Origin: VGBV01 sp963780395
Lineage (GTDB): Bacteria; Actinomycetota; Thermoleophilia; Solirubrobacterales; 70-9
Direction: 5' to 3'
Assembly: GCA_963780395.1 (NCBI GenBank)
Contig: CAWABY010000014.1
Span: 108,877-172,876 of the forward strand
Length of the DNA stretch: 64,000 bases
Part shown: one piece after another, positions 47,090 through 58,349 of the stretch
Layout: every line of letters starts with the position of its first letter
Position numbering within the stretch: position 1 is the first letter of the stretch
The notes under the pieces: model-generated
Told to the model about the DNA's origin: nothing
What the model saw: only the letters and a program-made list of their open reading frames with translations
Database searches by the model: none
Position numbers and translations under genes: made by a program

Positions 47090-48088
47090 TCACTCGTAGA
47101 CGACGAAGTCCGGCGGGGGCCGCAGCCCGAGCACTTCGCTTGGGGACATCAGATCGTAATCCTCCTGGTAGAAGAGCTTGAAGCCGAGCGGGAACCGCTT
47201 GATCGGGCCGCGCGGACGCAGGGCGCGATACTTGGCGACTTTGTTGGGCTGGTCGCCGAACCCGTCCGCGTTGAGGACCACGGGAACGTCGGGCGGCGCC
47301 ACCAGTGCCTCTTTGTCCTCGATCATCTCCTCGGTGAACTGGTGCACCACCAGCAGCTTCTGGGGCAGGCCGTGGCGATCGACGAGACCTTGCAGATACC
47401 CCGAGACCTCGTTGACCTCGCCCGCGTCGACCGAGCCGATCTCCTCGCCCGGCACCCCCATCGCGCCGATATGCCACTCGGGGTCGAGCGCCAGGCCCAC
47501 GTCGGGCTCGCGCAGGAAGGGCGAGAGGCGCTCGACCTCGGTCATGAAGTCTCCTCTACCCGGCTGGATGTCCAACAGCAGCAGTGCCTCGTTCTCGCGG
47601 GCCAGCTTCAGGTAGCGGCGGATGGTCGAGTCGGGCTGGCGGGTGTTGTAGAGGTCGCCCTCGCCCGGGTGGGCGTTGGCGATCGTCGCGATCAGCTCAA
47701 ACGCCGGCATCGCCGGCAGCGCGCTGCGGTCGTACGCCGCAGCCTGGCGTCGCATTCTTGCGGCCGCCTGGCCCGGTGTGCCGAGCCCGAGCGCGCCCAA
47801 GGCGGGGTCCTGCGGAGCGCCGTAGAGGGCGACTACGCGATGCCCGGGAAAGATGCGCTCCGCTCCGCCCGGCAGCGGCCCGCTGGGCGGCACTGGCTCG
47901 GTGGCGCCGTCCCGGTCGGCTCCGATCACGGCCCCAGCGGCGAAGGCAAGGGCGGCCCCTGCTGCGAGGCCGAACAGGAGCCTGCTCCTCCGGCGGCGGC
48001 GTCCCTCCAGTTGCCTCGCCAGACGGCGACGCCGTTCGATGCGAGGCGAGGTCCGCGGACGGGGAGGAGAGCCCTGGGCCGCGATCAG
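47090..48088 (-). CDS. Secreted/lipoprotein-like protein, possible TIM-barrel, function unknown
   Basis: About 332 residues: a short Arg-rich head, one hydrophobic anchor (LLFGLAAGAALAFAAGAVIG), a linker and a globular domain from HRVVALYGAPQDPALGAL to the end (DFVVYE). Alternating predicted strands and helices with Asp/Glu near strand ends (LLLLDIQPGRGDF, VGLALDPEWHIGAMG, LLVVHQFTEEM) suggest a barrel-fold sugar-active enzyme, without proof. No ATG, GTG or TTG lies at a suitable place; a CTG at 48088 overlapping the sqdB-type stop (CTGA) is the only likely start, or a base error hides it. It is next to the sulfoquinovose gene. Confidence 0.7.
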   Translation of the reverse strand: MIAAQGSPPRPRTSPRIERRRRLARQLEGRRRRRSRLLFGLAAGAALAFAAGAVIGADRDGATEPVPPSGPLPGGAERIFPGHRVVALYGAPQDPALGALGLGTPGQAAARMRRQAAAYDRSALPAMPAFELIATIANAHPGEGDLYNTRQPDSTIRRYLKLARENEALLLLDIQPGRGDFMTEVERLSPFLREPDVGLALDPEWHIGAMGVPGEEIGSVDAGEVNEVSGYLQGLVDRHGLPQKLLVVHQFTEEMIEDKEALVAPPDVPVVLNADGFGDQPNKVAKYRALRPRGPIKRFPLGFKLFYQEDYDLMSPSEVLGLRPPPDFVVYE

Positions 48089-49266
48089 CTCGACTCGAGG
48101 GCTCGGGACTCCCGGCCCGCGGTCCAGGTGGTGTGCGGCTCGATCGTGCCTGGGTCGACCCGGGCCTTGTGCGCCTCGATCTGCTTCAGCATCGAGCGCA
48201 CCAGCTCGTCGCCCAGCAGCGCGGGCTCCAACCCCAGGTCCATCAGCTTGGTGTGGACCGCGTTGTAATAGTGCTCCTCCATCTCCACCCGCGGGTTGGG
48301 AAGGTGCTCGATCTCGACCTCCAGCTCGACCTCGGCCGCGGCGGCCTTGACCAGCTCGGCGAGCTGGCCGACCGAGAACTGCTCGGTGAACTGGTTGAAG
48401 ACGCGGAAGTCGCCCGCGTCGGCGGGGTTGGCCACGGCCAGCTCCACGCACTGCAGCGTGTCGCGGATGTTGAGGAAGCCGCGGGTCTGGCCGCCTTCGC
48501 CGTAGATCGTCAGCGGGCGGCCGATCACCGCCTGCACACAGAAGCGGTTCAGCACCGTGCCGAAGGTCTCGTCGTAGTCGAAGCGGGTGCAGAGGCGCTC
48601 GTCCATCGCCGTCTCATCGGTCTCGATCCCGTAGACGACGCCCTGGTTCAGGTCGGTGGCCCGCAGGCCCCAGATGCGGCAGGCGAAGTGGATGTTGTGC
48701 GAGTCGTGGACCTTGGAGAGGTGGTAGAGCGAGCCGGGCACCTTGGGGAACGGCAGCGTGTCCTTGCGGCCCCTGTTCTCGATCTCGATGTAGCCCTCCT
48801 CGATGTCGATGTTGGGGGTGCCGTACTCCCCCATCGTCCCCAGCTTCACCAGGTGCGCGTCGGGAGCGTGGTCGCGCATCGCGAACAACAATCGCAGCGT
48901 GCCGATCACATTCGTGTGCTGGGTCTCGACCGCGTTCTCCTCGCTCGCCATCGAGAACGGCGCCGACGGCTGCTCGCCGTAGTGGACGATGGCCTCGGGC
49001 CTGGTCTCGACCACCACGGACTCGATAAAGCCCGGCTCTTCGATCGAGCCGACGTAAGAAGGGATCTCGTTGCCCGAGACCTCCCTCCAGGCGTCGATCC
49101 GCTCACTCAGGGAGCGAATCGGCAGCAGCGAGTCGGTGCCCTGCTGCTCGTGCCAGCGGCGACGCGAGAAGTTGTCGACGACGGCTACGTCGTGGCCACG
49201 GGCCGAGAACCGCATCGCGGTCGGCCAGCCGAGGTACCCGTCGCCCCCGAGGATGAGGACACGCAT
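48085..49266 (-). CDS. sqdB: UDP-sulfoquinovose synthase (SQD1/SqdB type)
   Basis: A 393-residue extended SDR. It has LILGGDGYLGWPTAMRFSARGHDVAVVDNFSRR at the start (the GGDGYLGWPTA form and the Arg pair are specific to SQD1), VHYGEQPSAPFSM (about residue 104), KLGTMGEYGTPNIDIEEG (Thr/Met/Tyr active site), HLSKVHDSHNIHFACR and ATDLNQGVVYG. SQD1 converts UDP-glucose and sulfite to UDP-sulfoquinovose, the headgroup donor of sulfolipid. A sulfoquinovosyltransferase gene is not obvious here; the GT2 gene opposite is of another type. A TACCCT box lies 10 bases upstream of ATG. Confidence 0.9.
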   Translation of the reverse strand: MRVLILGGDGYLGWPTAMRFSARGHDVAVVDNFSRRRWHEQQGTDSLLPIRSLSERIDAWREVSGNEIPSYVGSIEEPGFIESVVVETRPEAIVHYGEQPSAPFSMASEENAVETQHTNVIGTLRLLFAMRDHAPDAHLVKLGTMGEYGTPNIDIEEGYIEIENRGRKDTLPFPKVPGSLYHLSKVHDSHNIHFACRIWGLRATDLNQGVVYGIETDETAMDERLCTRFDYDETFGTVLNRFCVQAVIGRPLTIYGEGGQTRGFLNIRDTLQCVELAVANPADAGDFRVFNQFTEQFSVGQLAELVKAAAAEVELEVEIEHLPNPRVEMEEHYYNAVHTKLMDLGLEPALLGDELVRSMLKQIEAHKARVDPGTIEPHTTWTAGRESRALESS

Positions 49267-49315
49267 AGAAGGCGGCAGGGTAGCAGCGGGTTCACGGCTA
49301 TTCTGGCCGCCGCCC

Positions 49316-50387
49316 GTGCCGCTGACCCCCGCCTCGATCTTCCCCGCCGAGCTGACCGCGCTGCGCGCAGCGGGGCTCATCTTCGCTGTGTTGCTGATCG
49401 TTTTCGTGGTTTGGCGCCGGCGCGAGCTCTCCAACGGCTCCGTCCTGCTGGGCTTCCTGGGCGCTCTCGCGCTTGCGATCGTCTCGGGCACCGAGCTGGT
49501 CAACGAGCTGCTCGAGGTGTTCGCCTTCGAGCGGGGAAACGGCGAGCGCATCCTTGGTTTGGCTGTCTTTGCGATCGCGATCTTGTTCCTGCTGGTGCTG
49601 CGCGCCCTGACCGAGAGCGCGCGCATGAACCAGCAGCTCTCGGCCCTGCTGGAGGGCCTCGCCTGGGAGGAGTTCAAGGGCGCGAAGCTGCCCGAGCGCT
49701 TTCGCGACAAGGTCGCCGTGGTGATCCCCGCCTACGGCGAGGCCGACAACGTCGCCGCCGTGATCGAGCGCGTGCCCGCAGAGGTCTGCGGGATCGAGAC
49801 GCAGATCTTGGTGGTGGACGACGGCTCGCGCGACGAGACCAGCGACGCCGCCGCGCGCGCCGGCGCGATCGTGGCGCGGCACGTGATCAACCGCGGCGGC
49901 GGCGCCGCGCTGCGCACGGGCTACCGGCTGATGTCGGAGTCGGGCTCGAGGATCGTGGTCACCCTCGACGCCGACGGCCAGCACCGCCCCGAGGAGATGG
50001 AGCGGCTGGTGAAGCCGATCGTCGATGGGGAGGTCGACATGGCCCACGGCTCCCGAGTGCTCGGGCAGGCAGACCCCAATTCCCGCTCGCGGGAATTGGG
50101 CATCGTGTTCTTCAACCGCGTCGTCTCCTTCATCACGCGAACCCGAGGTCTCGGACTGCTCCAACGGCTACCGCGCCGTTCGCACCACGGTCCTCCCCTC
50201 CCTGGTGCTGCGCCAGGAGCAGTTCCACACCTCCGAGTTCATGATCGAGGCGATCAAGCGCGGCATCCCCGCCAAGGAGGTGCCGGTCACCGTCGACAAG
50301 CGCCTCTCGGGCCACTCCAAGAAGCCGGCCGTCGTCCGCTATGGCCTCGGTTTCACCAACGCGATCGTCCGCACCTGGCTCAGGTAG
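49316..50387 (+). pseudogene. DUF2304-GT2 fusion glycosyltransferase, frame broken near 50145
   Basis: Residues 1-125 form a DUF2304-like membrane part with three helices (AGLIFAVLLIVFVVWRR, SVLLGFLGALALAIVSG, RILGLAVFAIAILFLLVLRA). Then follows a family 2 transferase: KVAVVIPAYGEADNVAAVIERV, ILVVDDGSRDET, LDADGQHRPEEM (metal-binding Asp), HGSRVLGQADPNS. After VVSFITRTR one extra base (near 50144) breaks the frame; the other frame continues VSDCSNGYRAVRTTVLPSLVL, QFHTSEFMIEAIKRG to a stop at 50387. Such enzymes build dolichyl- or polyprenyl-phosphate sugars. DUF2304 and GT2 are usually separate neighbours. Start GTG 49316, divergent from sqdB. Confidence 0.85.
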
Positions 50388-50670
50388 CCCCGGGGTGCCG
50401 GACCGGCTCGTCCTCCGTCGGCAGGTAGAGGTCCGTACCGCAACGGGGGCAGACCTGGACGTAGAGCTTCAGCACCTTGCCGCAGTTGGGGCAGCGGCGC
50501 TCGGGCTCGGTGCGCTCTGAGCGGTAGAGGAAGGCCGCGATCAGGCCCAGCAGCGGGATCACGGCGCCAACCGCGAACCAGATCAGGAATGAGCTGCCCT
50601 TGGCTCGGCCGACGAAACCCGTCGCCAGGCCGAAGCTGATCGCGATCACGATGTAGCCGGCGCCGTCCAC
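50380..50670 (-). CDS. Small membrane protein with C-terminal zinc ribbon
   Basis: A 96-residue protein with two hydrophobic segments (IVIAISFGLATGFVGRAKG, FLIWFAVGAVIPLLGLIAAFLY) and then a zinc ribbon, RRCPNCGKVLKLYVQVCPRCGTDLY (two CxxC pairs, residues 59-77). It resembles small predicted membrane proteins that bind zinc on the cytoplasmic face; the role is unknown. It overlaps the convergent glycosyltransferase stop by 8 bases. Confidence 0.85.
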   Translation of the reverse strand: MDGAGYIVIAISFGLATGFVGRAKGSSFLIWFAVGAVIPLLGLIAAFLYRSERTEPERRCPNCGKVLKLYVQVCPRCGTDLYLPTEDEPVRHPGAT

Positions 50671-50792
50671 ATTGACGAGGGTACGCGGCCCCCCACACGC
50701 CCGGCTCCGCCGCCCGTCCGCGACCGTGGCCGAGGTTAAAGGTACGCACGCGCGCTGCCGACGCCGTAGGCAGGAAAGGAGGGTTGACAGGG

Positions 50793-50855
50793 ATGGCCGC
50801 GGTCGCCGAGCTCAGCAAGAGGCGGGGCATGAACGCGCACCTGACGGTGCGGTAG
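50793..50855 (+). CDS. Possible 20-residue peptide with strong ribosome site
   Basis: MAAVAELSKRRGMNAHLTVR from ATG 50793 to TAG 50855, in a 200-base gap between two minus-strand genes. AGGAGG lies 10 bases upstream and TTGACA appears in the same stretch. The peptide is basic with a helical look and no match to any family I know. It may be a real micro-protein, or a coincidence. Confidence 0.25.
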   Translation: MAAVAELSKRRGMNAHLTVR

Positions 50856-50868
50856 CCGGCCGGCCTGG

Positions 50869-52218
50869 TTACTGGTCCTCGGCCTCGACCCGCGGCGCCT
50901 CGATCGAGAGCGGGCGGTGGGTGCCCCCGGCCTCGTACACCTCGGCCATCAGCGGCCTCGGGTGGCCGATCGAACCGACCTCCGCGGTGTCGCGCGAGAA
51001 CGGCAGGCTCACCGTCCAGTCCACCACGGCGCGGACCTTGCGGAACAGGCCGGGGATCTGACTCAGGTGGTAGGTGCGGGCCATCCACCAGGCCAGGAAG
51101 CCGCGGAACGTGAAGGGCCCGATCCGGCCCACGGCCTTGTAGCGGCCGAGGTTGACGAAGGCGGTGCGGCTGGAGTAGCGGTAGCGGCGCGGCGGCGTCC
51201 CGCGCAGCGCGGCGGCGACGTTGTGGGCGACCACGCGCGCCTGGCGGATGCCGTGCTGCGCCGTCTGCGGCGCGGTGCCCCCCGGTCCCGGCTCCGGCAC
51301 CGCGGCGCAGTCGCCGAGCGCCCAGACGCCTTCCTGGCCCTGCACCCGCAGGCTCTCGTCCACGATCACGCGGCCGCGCTCGTCCAGCGGCACCGCCAGC
51401 CGCGCCAGGCTCGGGTGAGGCGTCACCCCGGCCGTCCAGACGACGGTCCGAGTCGGCACCGTCTCGCCGGTCGAGAGGGTGGCGCTGTCAGCCGCGACCG
51501 CGTCGAGCGTGGTGCCCAGGCGAACCTCGATCCCGCGCCCGCGCAGCTCGGCGAGCGCGTAGTCGGCCAGCTTGCGGTCGATCTCGGGCAGCACCCGGTC
51601 GGTCGCCTCGACCAGGATCCAGCGCATCCCATGCAGGCGGGCGCGCGGATAGCGCTCCATCGCGTCGGCGGCGAAGTCCTGCAGCTCGGCCAGCGCCTCG
51701 AGCCCGGCGTAGCCGCCGCCGATGAAGACGAAGGTCAGAAACCGCTCGCGGCGCTCGGGGTCCTCCGAGGAGTTGGCGAGCTCGAGCGACTCGATCACGT
51801 GGTTTCGCAGCCAGATCGCGTCGGCGAGGCTCTTGAAGCCGATCGCGTGGCGGTCGAGGCCCGGTACCGGAAGGGTGCGCGAGACCGAGCCGACCGAGAG
51901 GATCAGCTGGTCGTAGCGGAGCTGCTCGGACTCGCCCTCGTGGGTTCGCAGCTCGACCGTGCGGGCCGCCGGATCGTGCCCGCACACCGCCCCGAGCCGC
52001 AGGTAGGTGCGATCCAGGATCTCGCGCAGCGGGGTCACCACGTGGCGCGGCTCCAGCAGCCCCGCCGCCGCCTCGGGCAGGAACGGCGTGTAGAGAATGA
52101 AGTTGACGTCGTTGACGAGCTGCAGGCGGGCCGACTGGGTCGGCAGCAGCGCCTCGAGCTTGCGGGCGCAGGTCGCCCCCGCGAATCCACCTCCGACGAT
52201 CACCACGTTCGAGGCCAT
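50869..52218 (-). CDS. ndh: Type II NADH dehydrogenase (NDH-2)
   Basis: A 449-residue FAD protein that passes electrons from NADH to quinone without proton pumping, fitting the menaquinone genes here. FAD site: VVIVGGGFAGATCARKLE (residue 4); NADH site: FVFIGGGYAGLEALAELQD (about 165); VWTAGVTPHPSL and VWALGDCAAVPEP (about 295) bind FAD. The last 100 residues (FRGFLAWWMARTYHLSQIPGL) form the amphipathic membrane anchor. CATACT lies 6 bases before ATG, so the mRNA is probably leaderless, and a perfect palindrome covers its -35 region. Confidence 0.94.
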   Translation of the reverse strand: MASNVVIVGGGFAGATCARKLEALLPTQSARLQLVNDVNFILYTPFLPEAAAGLLEPRHVVTPLREILDRTYLRLGAVCGHDPAARTVELRTHEGESEQLRYDQLILSVGSVSRTLPVPGLDRHAIGFKSLADAIWLRNHVIESLELANSSEDPERRERFLTFVFIGGGYAGLEALAELQDFAADAMERYPRARLHGMRWILVEATDRVLPEIDRKLADYALAELRGRGIEVRLGTTLDAVAADSATLSTGETVPTRTVVWTAGVTPHPSLARLAVPLDERGRVIVDESLRVQGQEGVWALGDCAAVPEPGPGGTAPQTAQHGIRQARVVAHNVAAALRGTPPRRYRYSSRTAFVNLGRYKAVGRIGPFTFRGFLAWWMARTYHLSQIPGLFRKVRAVVDWTVSLPFSRDTAEVGSIGHPRPLMAEVYEAGGTHRPLSIEAPRVEAEDQ

Positions 52219-52244
52219 GCCCCTAGTATGACCGGGATCGGGAG

Positions 52245-52267
52245 GCTTGTAACAGTTTGTTACAAGC
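52245..52267. promoter_or_regulatory. Perfect palindrome over the ndh -35 region (operator candidate)
   Basis: GCTTGTAACA-GTT-TGTTACAAGC: ten-base arms with a three-base centre. On the minus strand its inner bases supply TTACAA, a -35-like box, 16 bases from CATACT. A dimeric repressor bound here would block ndh. It resembles TTGTnnnnACAA-type sites in general shape, but I cannot name the regulator. Confidence 0.65.
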
Positions 52268-52294
52268 GCATCATGGGGGCGGTTCCGCCCGCTA

Positions 52295-53760
<1,466 letters not shown>

Positions 53761-53761
<1 letters not shown>

Positions 53762-54077
53762 CAGAGCCCGAGCCCCTCGACCTGTCGCTCGTCCATGCCG
53801 AAGTAGTGGCCGACCTCGTGCAGGACCGTCCGGATCACCTCGTCGCGCGAGGGGTGGGTGTCGCGAAAGATGACGATCCGCTGCAGGCCGCCGCTGGGGT
53901 CGTAGATCCCCATCAGGTCCTCGGTCGGGTGGCGGTCCTCGACGATCACCGCCACGTCGGCGAGCTCCTTGGCGAACTTGGGCGGCAGCATGTCGAGCGC
54001 GTCGCGAACCGCCTCGATGGTCTCCTCGTCGCTCAGCTGCGGCGATTTGTCCTGCCACCAGTCCGGCATCGCCGCGC

Positions 54078-54081
<4 letters not shown>
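53761..54081 (-). CDS. Metallopeptidase family protein (zincin-like, DUF1025 type) inside the gat operon
   Basis: A 106-residue protein with TVLHEVGHYFGMDE (HExxH zinc motif plus downstream Asp/Glu), a minimal metalloprotease fold seen in actinobacteria. FRDTHPSRDEVI precedes the motif. It starts at GTG 54081, overlapping gatA by four bases (GTGA), and ends overlapping gatB by one base. It is thus translated within the amidotransferase operon. Whether it helps in GatCAB biology is unknown. Confidence 0.85.
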
Positions 54082-55592
<1,511 letters not shown>

Positions 55593-55603
55593 TCATCGCC
55601 CCA

Positions 55604-55888
55604 TCAGGCCTGCGGCGAGGGGACGCGGAAGGCGCCGTCGGCCGGGTCAGGCGCGGACTCCAGCATCTTCTCGCGCGGCCAGCTCGGGCGCGGCTCGTCG
55701 GGGCGCAGCACGTTCTGCAGCTCGATCACGTGCGAGGTCGGCTCGACGCCGTCGAGGTCCAGCGCCGAGATGCGCTCGACGTGCTCGAGGATGCCGCTCA
55801 GCTCCGAGGACATGCGCTCGACCTCGTCGTCGCTGAGGCGCAGGCGCGCCAGGCGCGCCACGTGCAGGACCTGCTCTCGATCGATCAT
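55604..55888 (-). CDS. gatC: Aspartyl/glutamyl-tRNA amidotransferase subunit C
   Basis: A 94-residue subunit that wraps around GatA and holds it to GatB. VLHVARLARLRLSDDEVERMSSELSGILEHVERISALDLDGVEPTSHVIELQNVLRPDEPR is the typical GatC sequence pattern; the C-terminal part ends in the usual FRVP motif. TAGAAT stands 8 bases before ATG with no ribosome site (leaderless type). It is the first gene of the gatC-gatA-metallopeptidase-gatB operon. Confidence 0.95.
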   Translation of the reverse strand: MIDREQVLHVARLARLRLSDDEVERMSSELSGILEHVERISALDLDGVEPTSHVIELQNVLRPDEPRPSWPREKMLESAPDPADGAFRVPSPQA

Positions 55889-55950
55889 GCGGCCGGATTC
55901 TAGGTTGCCCCCGCGAGCGGTCGCGGATCGCGGAGCGCCTCAGGGTGGGC

Positions 55951-57657
55951 TCAAGGCTTCTTGCGCTTCTTCTTGACGCACTTGCCCTTCTTCAGCTTCT
56001 GGCCCTTCTTGCACTTCTTCTTCTTCTTCGGCGGCGTCACCGCCGGCGGGTTCGGGGGAGGCGGCGCGGGCGGCTCCGGCTCGAAGCTCGCGCTCACCAT
56101 CCGGTCCGACCCGCTCGCGAAGCTGCCGAGCGCGACCGTGCACTGATCGCCGCTGCTGCTGTCGCATCCGCTCCAGGAACCGAGCACCGAGCCCGGGGAC
56201 GGGGTCGCCGTCAGCGTCACCGAGGCCCCCGGCAAATAGCTCTCCGTGCAGTCCCCGCCGCAGCTGATGCCGGTGGGGGCGGAGCTGATCGTGCCGGCGC
56301 CCGAGCCGCTCTTGGTCGCGGTCAACTGCCTGTACTGCACCTCGACCGCGCCCACGTCGCAGCGCGTGCCCTGCGGCCGCGTGATCGAGCGTTGATCGAG
56401 CACGAGCCTGCCGCAGCCGCTGGTCATGTCGATCGCGGGGCTGCCGGCGAGCGGCGCATGGGTGGGCGTCGGACCGCCGTTGTCGTCCAGCGATCCCAGC
56501 ACCGGGATCGTGTTGATCTGATTCTGGCTGCCTTTGAAGCCACAGGTCGTGCCGACGTCGATGTTCGTGCCCGCCGGCTGGGCGACGATCGTGCCGTTGC
56601 CCTCGCCGCAGGCACCGGCGGAGCCGAAGATCGAGTTCTTCGCCGTGGCCATTCCCCCGTCGGAGTACAGGTCCTGGCCGATCGTGGCGCCGCTGTTGCC
56701 GAGGAAGGTGACGCCGGTGATGGAGGCGTCGCCGTTGAGCTCGATGCCGCCGCCGCTGTCGGCGGCTGCGTTGCCGCTGATCGTGCTCGAGGCGATCGTG
56801 CGGATGCCCGGGTTGGCGCCGCCGAATAGCGCCCCGCCCTCGCCGACCGCCCCGCCGGTAGCCCCGTGGACCACGGCCGTGTTGCTGGCGAGCGTGCTGC
56901 GCAGCAGGCTGAAGCCGGCGTTGGCGAGCACGCCGCCCCCCTGGGCGCTGGTCCCGTCCAGGATGTCGTTGCCGCTGACCGTGGTGGTCGTGATCGTCAA
57001 CGCGGCGTCGCTCGAGATGCCGGCCCCGTTGTTGTTGCCGTCGGAGGTGATCTCGTTGTCGCTGATGACGCTGTCCTCGACGCTCAGCGTTCCGGCGCTG
57101 TTGCCGGCGAAGACGCCGGCCCCGCGCCCGTCGCCCAGCCCGTCGATCGCGTTCTCGGTCACGACGACGCCGTCCAGCAGGGTGGCGCCGGCGTCAGTTC
57201 GCAGCGCGGCGCCGGCGCCGCCGGTGCGCGTGTCGAGGAAGGCGTTCTGAAGCCTGAGGTCCGTGAAGGTGGCCGTCGTCGCCGTGGAGGCGACGCTGAA
57301 GAGCTGCCACAGGTCGCCGCCGTCGACGATCGTGTTGCCGGCGCCCGGGCCGTTGCCGTTGCCGTCGATCGTGATCGGCCCGGTGATGGAAAGCACCGAG
57401 CCGGGGCTGATGGTGCCGAGGCCGGCATCGAAGCTCACCGTGTCGACGTCGGAGCTGTCCTGGTTCGACTCGTCGATCGCCGCGCGCAGGGTGCAATCGC
57501 CTGCTCCCGCGCTCGCCTCGCAGGTGCCGTCAACGGCGAGGTCGGGGAGGTCGCCCGCATCGTTGACGGTGAAGGTCGCAGCCGCTGCCGGGGCGGCGCC
57601 TACGAGCAGAATCGCGGATGCGATGCACAGGGATAGCAGTGGCTTGACTCGAGTCAT
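55951..57657 (-). CDS. Secreted parallel beta-helix (CSLREA/choice-of-anchor Q) protein with Lys-rich tail
   Basis: A 568-residue protein: signal peptide (LLSLCIASAILLVGAAPAAAA), a CSLREA-like start (CEASAGAGDCTLRAAIDESNQ), many short repeats with alternating V/I/T that fit a right-handed beta-helix (residues 60-330), the anchor-type segment DNGGPTPTHAPLAGSPAIDMTSGC (about 402), an Ig/InlB-like region (GSWSGCDSSSGDQCTVALGSF) and a C-terminal KKKKKCKKGQKLKKGKC tail. It is likely cell-surface attached or released. The tail echoes the Lys/Cys segment of the protein at 3027. The start is ATG 57657, divergent from 57801. Confidence 0.82.
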   Translation of the reverse strand: MTRVKPLLSLCIASAILLVGAAPAAAATFTVNDAGDLPDLAVDGTCEASAGAGDCTLRAAIDESNQDSSDVDTVSFDAGLGTISPGSVLSITGPITIDGNGNGPGAGNTIVDGGDLWQLFSVASTATTATFTDLRLQNAFLDTRTGGAGAALRTDAGATLLDGVVVTENAIDGLGDGRGAGVFAGNSAGTLSVEDSVISDNEITSDGNNNGAGISSDAALTITTTTVSGNDILDGTSAQGGGVLANAGFSLLRSTLASNTAVVHGATGGAVGEGGALFGGANPGIRTIASSTISGNAAADSGGGIELNGDASITGVTFLGNSGATIGQDLYSDGGMATAKNSIFGSAGACGEGNGTIVAQPAGTNIDVGTTCGFKGSQNQINTIPVLGSLDDNGGPTPTHAPLAGSPAIDMTSGCGRLVLDQRSITRPQGTRCDVGAVEVQYRQLTATKSGSGAGTISSAPTGISCGGDCTESYLPGASVTLTATPSPGSVLGSWSGCDSSSGDQCTVALGSFASGSDRMVSASFEPEPPAPPPPNPPAVTPPKKKKKCKKGQKLKKGKCVKKKRKKP

Positions 57658-57763
57658 TTCCCTCCCCCTCCGTGCTTCGAGGCGAAGCTACCAAAGCGGT
57701 CGGGCAGCTTCCAGCCAATAGTGGGGTTGAGACAATCATCGGCGCAACGCGCGCGATATATGA

Positions 57764-57782
57764 GCGAAATCGTCCATTTCGC
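57764..57782. promoter_or_regulatory. Inverted repeat in the divergent region 57658-57800
   Basis: GCGAAAT-CGTCC-ATTTCGC, a 7-bp perfect inverted repeat, followed by TAGGAT (57785-57790), a -10 box for the plus-strand gene. It is a candidate operator shared by the two divergent genes. Confidence 0.45.
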
Positions 57783-57800
57783 GTCTAGGATCAGCCACCG

Positions 57801-58241
57801 ATGACCGGCGAGAGGGCAGAGCGCTTCGTCCGCCTCAACCTGCTGCTGATGGCCGGGGGGTTCGCGCTGGTCGGGTTCTTCTTCATCGCCTGGCCCGACG
57901 CCACCCTGGCGCGCCTGACCGAGTTCGGCGACAACTTCGGTGACTTCGCGCCTGCGCCGGAGACCGACGAGCGGCTGTGGCTCTCACTCGGCTTCGCCTA
58001 CATGGTCGTGATCACCTTCTTGGCGCTGATCGCGGCCTCCGACGTGGTCCGCTACCGGCCGATGCTGCTGGCGCTGGCGGCGGGCAAGGCGGCGAGCTCC
58101 GTCACCTCGCTGGTGTTCTTCGTGCAGGACGATGTGTTCGCCTATCTCCTCAATGGGATCGTGGACGGCTCCCTCGTGGGCGCCTCGCTGCTGCTCTGGC
58201 ACCTCGCGGGCAGGGTCGGCGAACCCGCGGCCCCCGGTTGA
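57801..58241 (+). CDS. Small integral membrane protein, function unknown
   Basis: A 146-residue protein with four hydrophobic segments (NLLLMAGGFALVGFFFIAWP, LSLGFAYMVVITFLALIAASDVV, PMLLALAAGKAASSVTSLVFFV, LNGIVDGSLVGASLLLWHLAGR). No catalytic motif is seen. It ends at the TGA that is followed at once by the open frame of the GMC oxidoreductase, so the two are likely co-transcribed. TAGGAT lies 10 bases before ATG. Confidence 0.7.
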   Translation: MTGERAERFVRLNLLLMAGGFALVGFFFIAWPDATLARLTEFGDNFGDFAPAPETDERLWLSLGFAYMVVITFLALIAASDVVRYRPMLLALAAGKAASSVTSLVFFVQDDVFAYLLNGIVDGSLVGASLLLWHLAGRVGEPAAPG

Positions 58242-58349
58242 AGGCGCGCGCCGGGGCTGGGGGCCGCCGAGCTGCGCACGCTGCGCGCGATCGCCGAGGC
58301 GGTCGCCCCCGGTAACGCAGCCCTGCCGGCCGCCGAGGCCCAGGTCCCC

